Virus record (IMG/VR): IMGVR_UViG_3300017917_005384
Location: 62,001 to 126,000 of that record
From: a virus
Reading direction: 5' to 3' (one strand)
DNA: 64,000 bases
Shown in pieces: positions 9,267-17,368 of the stretch; positions within the stretch are counted from its first letter, which is position 1, and each line of letters opens with the position of its first letter. A program made the position numbers and the translations under genes. The notes beneath the pieces are model-generated. The model worked only from the letters and a program-made list of their open reading frames with translations. It was not told the DNA's origin and did not search any database.

Positions 9267-9304
9267 AAATTAATCGCGGTTTTTAATATTTACATATATT
9301 TATA
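9266..9304 (+). repeat. 39-bp direct repeat, copy 2
   Basis: Second copy of the element at 8193-8231, one mismatch, again containing a promoter box (9296-9303). The two copies bracket the pair of leader-bearing paralogues. Confidence 0.85.
9296..9303 (+). promoter_or_regulatory. Putative late promoter box before scaffold/capsid unit
   Basis: ATATTTAT in repeat copy 2, 120 nt upstream of the scaffold ATG. A hairpin starts immediately downstream, so a transcript from here would carry it at its 5' end. Confidence 0.45.
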
Positions 9305-9331
9305 GGTAGCCTACAATAGCTACCTATTTTT
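9303..9331 (+). terminator. Hairpin with T-rich tail
   Basis: An 8-bp perfect stem (TAGGTAGC at 9303-9310 with GCTACCTA at 9319-9326), 8-nt loop, then TTTTTA. Either a terminator for the upstream paralogue pair or a 5' stabilising hairpin on the scaffold/capsid mRNA. Confidence 0.6.
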
Positions 9332-9407
9332 ATTTATGGTAGTTTGGTAACACAATAACCCCCATTAAGCTTCCCCTACAATAAGCTTATTTCCAAAAAA
9401 CAAATTT

Positions 9408-9413
9408 AAGGAG
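9408..9413 (+). promoter_or_regulatory. Shine-Dalgarno-like AAGGAG before scaffold gene
   Basis: AAGGAG sits 10 nt before the scaffold ATG. Notable because most genes here have only A/T upstream of the start. Confidence 0.5.
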
Positions 9414-9423
9414 AAAAAAACAA

Positions 9424-10503
9424 ATGAGTAACAAAAACTTATTCAAAGAGGCTATCGCCGACGCCAAAGCCGTTCGCGAAGCAGCGTTAGCAAACGCAAA
9501 AGCCGCTCTTGAAGAAGCTTTAACTCCCAAACTTCAGTCTATGTTAGCTGCAAAGCTTAATGAAATGGCTGATGAAGAAGAGCTTGAAGAAGCAAGAGAC
9601 GACGAAAATGAAATGGAAGAAGGAATGCATCCTGACATTACCGGAGACACTATTCAAGACAAATACCGTGCAACTGGTGCTGCTCTTGAAGAAATGGGGA
9701 TGGATATGGAAATAGATGAAGAAGACTTCGACTTATCTGAAATTTTAGCTGAACTTGAAGATGAAGAAGAAATTGAAGAAGATTTTGATTTATCTGAAAT
9801 CTTAGCTGAATTGAAAGAAGAAAAAGAAGAAGAGGAAGAGGAAGAAGAGGAAGAAGAAGAGAAAGAAGAGGAAGATGAAGAATTAGAGATCAAAGACATG
9901 AGTGTTGAAGATCTTAAAGATCTTATCCGCGACATCGTATCCCAAGAAATGGAAGAAGAAGCTCCTGCTGGTGAAATGGAAGCTGAACCTTCTATGGAAA
10001 TGGGTGGTGAAGAAATGACTAGCGATGATGAAGATGAGATTGATTTAGAAGAACTTTTAGCTGAATTAGATTCTTTAGACGGAACATCCGAGCTTGAAGA
10101 AGCTAAGAAGAAAAAAGCTAAGCAAGATGAAAAAGCTAAAAAAGAAAAAGAAAAAGAACTTGCTGAGGCTATTAGAACTATTAACACCCTTCGTAAAGAA
10201 TTAAACGAAGTTAACTTATTAAATGCTAAGTTAATTTATGTTAACAAAATCTTTAAAGCTAAGAATTTAACTGAATCACAAAAAGTAAAAGTAATTTCTT
10301 CGTTTGACCAAGCAACAACTGTAAAAGAAGCTAAAGTTGTATTTGAATCCTTAAATATGGCTTTAACAACAGCTCCTGCCAAAAAGCAAATTAAAGAATC
10401 TTTAGGATTTGCTTCTAAAGCTGCTGGTGTAGCTCCTAAAAAAGTAATTGTTGAGTCTAATGACGTAATTGCTCGTATGCAAAAACTTGCAAACATTAAA
10501 TAA
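9424..10503 (+). CDS. 22: Prohead core scaffold, T4 gp22-like
   Basis: Main internal scaffold on which the capsid assembles, later degraded by the gp21-type protease. Assigned from its position just before the major capsid gene, extreme acidity with long Glu runs (about residues 130-160), helical N-terminus (ANAKAALEEALTPKLQSML) and coiled-coil C-terminus. A 13-residue element EEDFDLSEILAEL occurs twice (about 100-125) with a third diverged copy (DEIDLEELLAELD near 210). Many L-x-E sites fit proteolytic destruction. Codon use is richer in G/C than in hypothetical neighbours, as in the capsid gene, suggesting high expression. Confidence 0.8.
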   Translation: MSNKNLFKEAIADAKAVREAALANAKAALEEALTPKLQSMLAAKLNEMADEEELEEARDDENEMEEGMHPDITGDTIQDKYRATGAALEEMGMDMEIDEEDFDLSEILAELEDEEEIEEDFDLSEILAELKEEKEEEEEEEEEEEEKEEEDEELEIKDMSVEDLKDLIRDIVSQEMEEEAPAGEMEAEPSMEMGGEEMTSDDEDEIDLEELLAELDSLDGTSELEEAKKKKAKQDEKAKKEKEKELAEAIRTINTLRKELNEVNLLNAKLIYVNKIFKAKNLTESQKVKVISSFDQATTVKEAKVVFESLNMALTTAPAKKQIKESLGFASKAAGVAPKKVIVESNDVIARMQKLANIK

Positions 10504-10540
10504 CCAAAACAATTAAAACAAAAACAAAAATTTAAACAAA

Positions 10541-12181
10541 ATGAACATCCAACAATTATTAGAGTCGTCTAACCAATATAAGGTTATTGCTGACGACGCA
10601 AGAAAACTTAACTCCAAGTGGGTTAAATCTGGCCTTTTAGAAGGTTTAAAGAATGAGAACGATCGCAACACTATGGCGATGTTACTCGAAAACCAAGCTA
10701 AGCAATTAGTAACTGAAGCTTCTCAAACTGGTACTGCTACCATCGGTGGTGGTGGATATGGTCAGGAAGCTTGGAATGGTGTAGCTTTACCATTAGTACG
10801 TCGTGTATTTGGTGAAATCGCCGCTAAAGAATTCGTTAGTGTACAGCCTATGAATTTACCTTCTGGTCTTGTATTCTATTTAGATTTCAAATACGGTAGC
10901 AACTTCCCCGATCCTTTCACCCAGAATGGTTCTTTATATGGTGCTAACGCTACTACTAACGTAACTGACATTGCTTCTCAGTCGCTTTATGGTGCTGGTC
11001 GCTTTGGTTACACTATCAACCAATTCTCTGCTTCTATTACCAATGCTGGTACTAGTTCAGCTACATGGGCTGATTTCAACTTTGATTCTGACTATTCAGC
11101 TTCTGCTGCTGCTGGTTCTTGGAAGAAAATCTTAGTTCCCCTTCCTTCTACTGCTGATCAGCTTGGCGTTCGTGCTTTCACTATCGCTTCTGGTTCTATC
11201 GGTGTAAGTGATGTATTACAAGCTTTCACTACTGTAACTAACAGTACTGCTTCGTTTATTGTTACTGGTTCGCTTGTAGCTGCTAATATGAGTCCTACTG
11301 CTGCTACTGTAACATTATATTTCAATGTTGCTCCTCTTTCTACTGCTCGTGGTGATTTTGAAGATGCTAGCGGTGCTGGTTATCCTTCATACAACAGCAC
11401 AGCTGCTGGTGCAGGTAGTGCAATTGCTATTCCTGAAATCAATGTTCAGTTAAAATCTGAGCCTATTGTTGCTAAAACTCGTAAGTTAAAAGCACAGTGG
11501 ACTCCAGAATTCGCTCAGGATCTTAACGCTTACCATAGTGTAGATGCTGAAGCTGAATTAACTGGTATTCTATCTCAGTACATCTCTATGGAAATCGACC
11601 TCGAAATTCTAGATATGTTAATCCAAAATGCTTTCACTAAAGATTACTGGAGTGCTGTCAACAACGTAACTATCGACTCTAACGGTGTTACTAATCCTGC
11701 TGCTTTAGCTTCTGGTTATTACAACACTCAGGGTGGTTGGTTCCAAACTTTAGGTACTAAACTTCAGAAAGTATCTAACAAAATTCATCAGTTAACTCTT
11801 CGTGGTGGCGCTAACTTCCTCGTAACTTCTCCCACTGTAGCTACTATCCTTGAATCTATTCCTGGATTTGCTGCTGATGGTGATGGTGAAAAGATGGAAT
11901 TCAACTTCGGTATTCAGAAGGTTGGTTCTCTCAATAGCCGTTACAAGGTTTATAAGAACCCATACATGACTGAAAACGTAATCTTAATGGGTTACAAAGG
12001 TGCTCAGTTCCTTGAGTGTGGTGCTGTATTTGCTCCATATGTGCCTTTAATCATGACTCCTCTTCTTTACGATCCTAATACCTTCACTCCACGTAAAGGT
12101 TTGATGACTCGTTACGCTAAGAAGATGATTAGACCGGACTATTATGGGAAGATTTATGTTAGTGGTTTAAATACTCTCTAA
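10541..12181 (+). CDS. 23: Major capsid protein, T4 gp23-like
   Basis: HK97-fold shell protein. The family signature is clear after the propeptide: LPLVRRVFGEIAAKEFVSVQPMNLPSGLVFYLDFKYG, matching the MVRR...VQPMN.P.G stretch of gp23 (shown here as separate short motifs VRRVF, VQPMN, PSGLVFYLD). Length 546 aa is near T4 gp23 (521). The maturation cut is predicted after E59 in QLVTE-A, comparable to E65 of T4. Expressed with the scaffold, 37 nt downstream of it, and followed by two hairpins ending in a strong terminator. Codon use is distinctly less AT-rich than in surrounding genes. Confidence 0.93.
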   Translation: MNIQQLLESSNQYKVIADDARKLNSKWVKSGLLEGLKNENDRNTMAMLLENQAKQLVTEASQTGTATIGGGGYGQEAWNGVALPLVRRVFGEIAAKEFVSVQPMNLPSGLVFYLDFKYGSNFPDPFTQNGSLYGANATTNVTDIASQSLYGAGRFGYTINQFSASITNAGTSSATWADFNFDSDYSASAAAGSWKKILVPLPSTADQLGVRAFTIASGSIGVSDVLQAFTTVTNSTASFIVTGSLVAANMSPTAATVTLYFNVAPLSTARGDFEDASGAGYPSYNSTAAGAGSAIAIPEINVQLKSEPIVAKTRKLKAQWTPEFAQDLNAYHSVDAEAELTGILSQYISMEIDLEILDMLIQNAFTKDYWSAVNNVTIDSNGVTNPAALASGYYNTQGGWFQTLGTKLQKVSNKIHQLTLRGGANFLVTSPTVATILESIPGFAADGDGEKMEFNFGIQKVGSLNSRYKVYKNPYMTENVILMGYKGAQFLECGAVFAPYVPLIMTPLLYDPNTFTPRKGLMTRYAKKMIRPDYYGKIYVSGLNTL

Positions 12182-12194
12182 TATATAACAAATA

Positions 12195-12214
12195 TTTAGT
12201 CCCGTAAGACTAAA
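12195..12214 (+). other. Hairpin with CCGTAA loop after capsid gene
   Basis: TTTAGTC (12195-12201) pairs with GACTAAA (12208-12214) around the loop CCGTAA. The same loop recurs at 12812 and 12841. Probably an mRNA 3'-end stabilising hairpin paired with the terminator that follows. Confidence 0.6.
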
Positions 12215-12220
12215 AAAACA

Positions 12221-12250
12221 AAAGGCTCGAGGTAATACTCGGGCCTTTTT
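12221..12250 (+). terminator. Rho-independent terminator of capsid unit
   Basis: An 11-bp stem (12221-12231 with 12238-12248, one T-G pair), 6-nt loop GTAATA, then a run of T. Strongest terminator of the head module. Confidence 0.85.
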
Positions 12251-12335
12251 ATATATTTAAAGGCGGTTCGTTTCATTATACTAATACACAACCTCTTACT
12301 GTAAATGAAAATAGAGTAAAATCTGATAAAATAAC

Positions 12336-12809
12336 ATGAAATTAATAGAAATTATACAACAATTAATTCAAGAAAATAAAGATTTTCCTTGGATAGAACA
12401 ACGTGAATATGAATTATTAGCTGAATTTAATTATAATTTAGAAGATACATATCCAATAACAAATGAATTACCATTTAATATTGAATTTAAAGATGAACAA
12501 AATGGATTAAATATTACTAAAGGTAAATTAAATAATGATTTTATTGAGATAAAATTATATTGGGTAGATAATCAAGGTAAAGTAAGAATGGATACACCTG
12601 AAGGTATTTTACCCAAAACAATGAATACTCATTTGAATAATATTTTAAATAAATTTTTACCTAATTATAATAAATTTTTAATAAGACCTAATGATGATGT
12701 AAGATATAGATTATTCCAATTATTACTAAACAAATATATTAATAAAAATCAATGGAATATGGAATTTAATCCTGAAAATAAATCAATATTTTTAGTTAAG
12801 TATACTTAG
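12336..12809 (+). CDS. Hypothetical protein with capsid-targeting-like leader
   Basis: A 157-aa protein of unknown function. It starts MKLIEIIQQLIQENK, which gives L/I-x-E sites at residues 5 and 13, like T4 internal-protein leaders. The rest is an Asn/Leu/Ile-rich mixed alpha/beta domain. It stands alone between the capsid terminator and a second hairpin-terminator pair of the same design (CCGTAA loops), so it looks like a self-contained late cassette. No ATATTTAT box is perfect here; ATATTTAA at 12252-12259 is the nearest match, about 75 nt upstream. Confidence 0.55.
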   Translation: MKLIEIIQQLIQENKDFPWIEQREYELLAEFNYNLEDTYPITNELPFNIEFKDEQNGLNITKGKLNNDFIEIKLYWVDNQGKVRMDTPEGILPKTMNTHLNNILNKFLPNYNKFLIRPNDDVRYRLFQLLLNKYINKNQWNMEFNPENKSIFLVKYT

Positions 12810-12823
12810 CCCCGTAAGGTTAA
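12806..12823 (+). other. Hairpin with CCGTAA loop overlapping stop codon
   Basis: TTAGCC (12806-12811) pairs with GGTTAA (12818-12823, one G-T pair) around CCGTAA. The TAG stop of the upstream gene lies in the left arm. Confidence 0.55.
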
Positions 12824-12829
12824 AAATTT

Positions 12830-12859
12830 AAAACCCGAGCCCGTAAGCTCGGGTTTTTT
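12830..12859 (+). terminator. Rho-independent terminator
   Basis: A perfect 11-bp stem (12830-12840 with 12847-12857), loop CCGTAA, T run to 12859. A promoter box begins only 4 nt later. Confidence 0.88.
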
Positions 12860-12862
12860 CTT

Positions 12863-12870
12863 ATATTTAT
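12863..12870 (+). promoter_or_regulatory. Putative late promoter box ATATTTAT
   Basis: Ends just 6 nt before the ATG at 12877, so the message would be leaderless or nearly so. Confidence 0.5.
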
Positions 12871-12876
12871 ACGAGA

Positions 12877-13152
12877 ATGAATATTAAAATTGACATATTC
12901 AATGAGATACCTTGGCCTCAATTTAGACAACTAAAAGAGGTAGCTCATTTATCTGAAAGAGATAAAATAAGACATTATAATTTTTATCTGGAACAACTAA
13001 ACACAGCTAGATTCCAAAATTGGTATAATGCTCAACCTAAAGGACCAAGAAAAGTAATAGTAGCTGAAGGTTTTCTCCAACAGGAAAATTTATTTTATAT
13101 ATTACAAGAAGATGGATCTAAAATTTACATAACAATAGAAAAAGAAATTTAA
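12877..13152 (+). CDS. Small hypothetical protein (91 aa)
   Basis: Begins MNIKIDIFNEIPWPQFRQ; no family recognised. Helical first half, short beta-rich second half ending in EKEI. It sits between a terminator plus promoter box upstream and a fibre-like gene 10 nt downstream, so it is probably a late gene and possibly a virion component. Confidence 0.5.
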   Translation: MNIKIDIFNEIPWPQFRQLKEVAHLSERDKIRHYNFYLEQLNTARFQNWYNAQPKGPRKVIVAEGFLQQENLFYILQEDGSKIYITIEKEI

Positions 13153-13162
13153 ACATACACCT

Positions 13163-13720
13163 ATGCCAGATTTACCAATATCACAATTACCAGTTGCAGG
13201 AACTCTAACTGGAACTGAATTATTTCCTTTAGTACAAGGAGGTGTTACAAAATATAGTACTTTAGATACTATAAACAAGTATGATAAAACGTATGGAGCC
13301 TTTCAAACTAACCAAACATTATCAGGTTCAGCCAACGTATCTCAGTCTTTTATAATAGATACTTTAGATGAAGCTATAGGAATAAGCATATCTGACAATT
13401 CTAAAATTGTGTTTAGTAAAACTGGAGTATACAACATACAATTTTCAGCACAAATAGCTCAAGGGCCATCTTCTGGCACTGTGTATATTTGGTTTAAACG
13501 TAATGGATCTAACATTATTGAATCTAATACAGCAGTAACTGTTCCTAGTAATCAGTTTTTAGTAGCAGCATGGAATTTTGTAAAAACATTTAACGCTGGG
13601 GACTATGCTGAAATAGCATGGTTAAGCACTAGTTCTAACACTACATTCCCATATACAAACCCAGGATTAGGAATGCCTGTAATTCCTGCTCTTATAGTTA
13701 CAGTAACTCAAATAAGATAA
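13163..13720 (+). CDS. Fibre or decoration protein with C1q-like domain
   Basis: A 185-aa structural-type protein. The start (ISQLPVAGTLTGTELFPLVQGG) is typical of phage fibre or attachment-protein N-termini. The C-terminal 125 residues (TGVYNIQFSAQI, VYIWFKRNGSNI, AGDYAEIAWLS) fit the beta-sandwich of C1q/TNF-like trimerising domains. It could be a head fibre or minor tail fibre; the nearest genes do not decide this. Likely cotranscribed with the 91-aa gene. Confidence 0.6.
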   Translation: MPDLPISQLPVAGTLTGTELFPLVQGGVTKYSTLDTINKYDKTYGAFQTNQTLSGSANVSQSFIIDTLDEAIGISISDNSKIVFSKTGVYNIQFSAQIAQGPSSGTVYIWFKRNGSNIIESNTAVTVPSNQFLVAAWNFVKTFNAGDYAEIAWLSTSSNTTFPYTNPGLGMPVIPALIVTVTQIR

Positions 13721-13727
13721 TATTTAT
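13720..13727 (+). promoter_or_regulatory. Putative late promoter box ATATTTAT before phoH
   Basis: Begins on the last base of the preceding stop codon and ends 15 nt before the ATG at 13743. Confidence 0.5.
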
Positions 13728-13742
13728 ATTAAATGATACAGT

Positions 13743-14411
13743 ATGAGAGAACCTAATCGTGAGCGTAAAACAGATATTAAATCTATTAACGCTATACAGT
13801 TAAATGAAGAACAGAAAGAAGCAAAAAAACTAATAGTTGATAATCAAATAGTAATAGTAACAGGAAGAGCAGGTTCGGGTAAATCATTAGTATGTGCCCA
13901 AGCTGCTCTTGATTTTTTAAAGAAAAAACAAATAGACTGTATATATAATACTAGAGCTGCAATTGAAGTAGGTAAAAGTTTAGGGTATTTACCTGGTAAT
14001 TTAGGTGAAAAATTTGATCCATACATGGAAGCTCTTGTTGAAAATTTAAATAAATGTTGTACAAATAAAAGAGAAATTCCTGATTTAGTTGCTGATGGGA
14101 AAATAAAAGCAATGCCTGTTCAATTTATTCGTGGTAAAACAATAGACGATATGTTAATTGTAGAAGAAGCACAAAATCTAACTAAAGGTGAAATGCTAGC
14201 AATATTAACTCGTTTAGGTAAAACAGGTAAAATTGTCATAAATGGAGATAATGAACAATCAGATATCAGAACTCCTGATGGACAAATGAATGGTTTGCAA
14301 TATGCAATTGAATTATCTAAAAAAATAGATGGAATTAAGTGGATTAAATTAAAAGAAAACCATAGAAGTGACCTAGTAGGTAAGATACTTGAGTATGAAT
14401 ATGGGAAGTAA
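13743..14411 (+). CDS. phoH: PhoH-like P-loop ATPase
   Basis: A 222-aa ATPase of the PhoH family, widespread in marine phages; its role in infection is unsettled (RNA or phosphate-stress functions have been proposed). Walker A GRAGSGKS is at 41-48 and Walker B DMLIVEEAQN at 136-145, followed by GDNEQSD and KENHRSDLV, the usual sensor and arginine regions. Shorter than many bacterial PhoH proteins because it lacks an N-terminal PIN or KH domain. Its own promoter box places it with late genes. Confidence 0.88.
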   Translation: MREPNRERKTDIKSINAIQLNEEQKEAKKLIVDNQIVIVTGRAGSGKSLVCAQAALDFLKKKQIDCIYNTRAAIEVGKSLGYLPGNLGEKFDPYMEALVENLNKCCTNKREIPDLVADGKIKAMPVQFIRGKTIDDMLIVEEAQNLTKGEMLAILTRLGKTGKIVINGDNEQSDIRTPDGQMNGLQYAIELSKKIDGIKWIKLKENHRSDLVGKILEYEYGK

Positions 14412-14413
14412 GT

Positions 14414-14421
14414 ATATTTAT
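14414..14421 (+). promoter_or_regulatory. Putative late promoter box ATATTTAT before neck genes
   Basis: Ends 21 nt before the ATG at 14443 and would drive the neck to tail-terminator run of overlapping genes. Confidence 0.55.
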
Positions 14422-14442
14422 ACGTGTTAAATACTAGGTATA

Positions 14443-16083
14443 ATGGCTGTAAACTTAAAAGATTTATACGATATTTACGGAGGTAACCCTTCATATCTTT
14501 CCCCAGTAAAAGGAAACACCCCGTTTGAATATTACACAAATGACCCTGAATTCACCACAGATGCACTCAGTGTGGCTCGTTTTGTTGCTCAAAGATTAGG
14601 TGTAGTAGGTAGTACTTTTAATAATATTACACAACAGTGTAATCCTTCTCCTAGTGTTTTAAGCATTACTGATTTAACAGTATATGCTGCTTTTGAAGAA
14701 GCAGTTACTACTTATGGTAATTTAGTTTACCAATATAAGATTAGAGATCAATACATTAATATGGAAGGTTCAGAAACATTACCTTTCTTCCATAATACTA
14801 TTACGTATGTTAATAGTAATGATGTAAATTCTCCTATAACTTGGTCTTCTGCTAGAGTAGCTCTTTGGAATGATATAGACAATGAACCCTCTTTATCTGC
14901 ATCCGTAGCTGCAGGAAACATATATGTTATTTCAGCATCGATAGCCGATTTTATTAATCCTGATTTAAATTTTATTAAATCATTTAATTTAGCTGATAAC
15001 TATACTAGTGGAAGTACAAACTATAATTTAAGTTCATTTGTTTATAACCAGTTTAATAAAGTAGCAGGTCCTACTTCAGCTTCTGTTATTACATCAGGTA
15101 AAGACTATGTGTACTTATTTACTACTAATCCTGATATAGCAGGTGGATCAACATTCTTTGGAGCTAATCCAATACCAACTGTTTATATACAGTCTAATTT
15201 AAAGAATGCTTTAAATAATAAATTACTAAATAATAATTTAGCCACTATTACTACTCGTATAGCAGAAGACTATGCTGCTGAAGCAGGTGTTGGTGGTTTT
15301 TATAATGTAAAAACAGGCTCGTTATATATGACAACGGGTCAACAAAATTACAATTTAAACGCTTGGGCTTCAGCTTCAGCATCATTAGCTGAAGGAGACT
15401 CAATTGAAATTAGAAGAGTATTTTACCAACAACAACCAGCAATTGTTCGTTATTTTGATCCATATGCTGGTACAGGTACAGGTATCCAATCATTACTTGA
15501 ATCATTTGGATTTGGTCAATTTTCTCCTGGTATTAATTTCTTATTAATGCCTATATATTTTGACGTTCAAAAAGTACAAGCGATTGAACTAAATGACCAA
15601 ATAAGAAAAGCAGATTATTCATTTGATTTAAGAAATAATCAGTTAAAAATATTCCCCATACCAACAGAGGATAGATTATTGTTTTTTGAATACGTTACTA
15701 CAAGTGATAAAAACAACATATTAAGGGATAAAAGAACAAATGTAGTAACAGATATAATGAATGTGCCTTATAAAAATCCCATTTATTCCAACATTAATAC
15801 CGTTGGTAGAACCTGGATATTTAGATACACATTAGCCATCTGTAAAGAAATTGAAGCACATATCCGTATCCAGTTTGCTAATATGCAAATTCAAGGAGTA
15901 GGACCGCTTCAAGGTAGTGAATTAATCACTGATGCTAGAACAGAAAAAGAAAACCTAATTACTGAACTAAAGGAAATGTTAAATGAAACATCACGTAAAG
16001 GTCAGCTTGAACGTAAACAACAAGAAGCTCAATTTACTCGTGATACATTAGCAAATGTTCCTTTACCAATCTATATAATGTAA
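14443..16083 (+). CDS. 13: Neck protein, gp13-like (tentative)
   Basis: A 546-aa virion protein that probably closes the head after packaging. The stretch LSVARFVAQRLG followed by FEEAVTTYGNLVYQYKIRDQYI resembles neck proteins of T4-like marine phages. The C-terminal part (MPIYFDVQKVQAIELNDQIRK; IFRYTLAICKEIEAHIR) also fits, and helical residues near the end suggest a ring interface. It is longer than T4 gp13 (309 aa), perhaps through the inserted Ser/Thr/Asn-rich region around residues 130-330. It is followed at 1 nt by the next connector gene. Assignment rests on remembered similarity and gene order. Confidence 0.55.
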   Translation: MAVNLKDLYDIYGGNPSYLSPVKGNTPFEYYTNDPEFTTDALSVARFVAQRLGVVGSTFNNITQQCNPSPSVLSITDLTVYAAFEEAVTTYGNLVYQYKIRDQYINMEGSETLPFFHNTITYVNSNDVNSPITWSSARVALWNDIDNEPSLSASVAAGNIYVISASIADFINPDLNFIKSFNLADNYTSGSTNYNLSSFVYNQFNKVAGPTSASVITSGKDYVYLFTTNPDIAGGSTFFGANPIPTVYIQSNLKNALNNKLLNNNLATITTRIAEDYAAEAGVGGFYNVKTGSLYMTTGQQNYNLNAWASASASLAEGDSIEIRRVFYQQQPAIVRYFDPYAGTGTGIQSLLESFGFGQFSPGINFLLMPIYFDVQKVQAIELNDQIRKADYSFDLRNNQLKIFPIPTEDRLLFFEYVTTSDKNNILRDKRTNVVTDIMNVPYKNPIYSNINTVGRTWIFRYTLAICKEIEAHIRIQFANMQIQGVGPLQGSELITDARTEKENLITELKEMLNETSRKGQLERKQQEAQFTRDTLANVPLPIYIM

Positions 16084-16084
16084 T

Positions 16085-16675
16085 ATGGCGTGGCCTAGAA
16101 CTGGATTAGTATATCTTAATAACACTAGTGTTCCCACACCTGGTGTTTGTTTATCAACAGCAGCAACAGGCTCTTGTGGTGGAGGACCTGGTGGTGGAGG
16201 TGGAACTGGTGGTGGAGGTGGAGGAGGATTAGATCCTATTTTGGTAGGTCAAATACTTAACACTAACCAAAACGTTATATATTACAAAATAAATCTAGAA
16301 CAAACAGTAACAAATATGTATGGTGAGTCACTAGAAAAGTGGTACTATACTGGAGTAGATGTACGTTGTAATATAAATAGAGGAGCAACTTCTAATCCAG
16401 ATGATGAGTTTGGTATAGGTATAGCTCAAAATATAACAGTAGACATACCTAGAGCTCTTATCCAAACATATAATTTTCTACCAGAAGTAGGAGATATATT
16501 AATGGACAGAGAAAGATATTATGAAGTAAATGCTGTGGATTCACAATTTGTAACTATACCAGGAACGGGAGCGTCAAATAGTGTACAAGGAACAACAGGA
16601 CAAATTGTAATGTTTTCCTTATCATGTTATTTAACAAGAATAACAAAACTTAATATTATACCATATTATCAATGA
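16085..16675 (+). CDS. Head-tail connector-like protein with polyglycine linker
   Basis: A 196-aa protein. Residues about 32-48 form a glycine-rich linker (GGGPGGGGGTGGGGGGG). The C-terminal domain ends with LPEVGDILMDRERYYEVNAVDSQF, a pattern common in head-completion or joining proteins. Placed between the gp13-like neck gene and the gp15-like tail terminator, it could be the gp14 equivalent, though I see no direct gp14 signature. The next gene starts inside its last codon region (ATGATG overlap at 16672). Confidence 0.5.
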   Translation: MAWPRTGLVYLNNTSVPTPGVCLSTAATGSCGGGPGGGGGTGGGGGGGLDPILVGQILNTNQNVIYYKINLEQTVTNMYGESLEKWYYTGVDVRCNINRGATSNPDDEFGIGIAQNITVDIPRALIQTYNFLPEVGDILMDRERYYEVNAVDSQFVTIPGTGASNSVQGTTGQIVMFSLSCYLTRITKLNIIPYYQ

Positions 16676-17010
16676 TGAAAATAGCAAATATATTACTTGA
16701 AGGAGCTACTTTATATAAAGTAGATATCTTGATTAAAACCAAGAAAGAAGCTAATAAAGTAGAAATATATAATCAAATTAGAGCATTAACAAATGTTGTA
16801 GTTGTTACTGTTGAGCAAAATGATTTCTTAATTAGTAAATCAACTGATCAGTTTGATTATGAATTATTACATATAAAATTCTTATCAACTAAAGAACCTA
16901 AAGAAACTATAGATGAAATTAAAAAAGATGCCATGATTACTAGACGTATTCCTGGTTTGCTTCAATTCATAGTAAGGTATAAAACAATTCAATCAAAAGG
17001 TAAATATTAA
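16672..17010 (+). CDS. Small protein with 10-residue leader
   Basis: A 112-aa protein starting MMKIANILLE-GAT, with L-L-E ending at residue 10, the same position as the cleavage site of T4 internal protein leaders. The remainder (YKVDILIKTKKEANKVEIYNQIRALTNVVVVTVE) looks like a ferredoxin-like beta-alpha-beta fold found in conserved small proteins of T4-like phages. Function unknown. Overlaps the connector gene by 4 nt. Confidence 0.55.
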   Translation: MMKIANILLEGATLYKVDILIKTKKEANKVEIYNQIRALTNVVVVTVEQNDFLISKSTDQFDYELLHIKFLSTKEPKETIDEIKKDAMITRRIPGLLQFIVRYKTIQSKGKY

Positions 17011-17014
17011 TATA

Positions 17015-17368
17015 ATGATAAAACTATTAAACATACTAAGCGAATTAGAAAAACCCCAACAAATATATAGTCCAGGATATGGACCTGGAAATGAACCTGA
17101 TCAATTAATTTCAAAAGGATTCACAACTACTCCTCCAGAAATAGATCCAGAAACTGGAAGATCAACTTCTTTCGTAAAATATTTACCTGCATTCAAACAA
17201 ATGCGTATTGATCTTGTAAAAAAAAGAAATGAAGTAAAACCATTTAAATTTTCTTCTAACCCTGATATAGCTAATACAGCTAAAGAAGTAGATAAAATAA
17301 TGGGTAAACTATCTCAATTAATATTTGTTTTAGATAAAATGGTTGAATTACAGCAAAAAAATAGATAA
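17015..17368 (+). CDS. Small protein with capsid-targeting-like leader
   Basis: A 117-aa protein starting MIKLLNILSE-LEKPQ; L-S-E ends exactly at residue 10. A Pro/Gly-rich region (YSPGYGPGNEPDQL) follows, then two charged helices. Unknown function. It is 4 nt after the previous leader-bearing gene and overlaps the next ATG (TAATG). Head internal protein or tail-completion factor are both possible; the leader favours the first. Confidence 0.55.
   Translation: MIKLLNILSELEKPQQIYSPGYGPGNEPDQLISKGFTTTPPEIDPETGRSTSFVKYLPAFKQMRIDLVKKRNEVKPFKFSSNPDIANTAKEVDKIMGKLSQLIFVLDKMVELQQKNR

Noticed and set aside
9654-10187. Long minus-strand frame rich in Ser
   Set aside because: It is the complement of the Glu-rich scaffold gene (GAA/GAG read as TTC/CTC and shifted to Ser codons); no independent start or homology.
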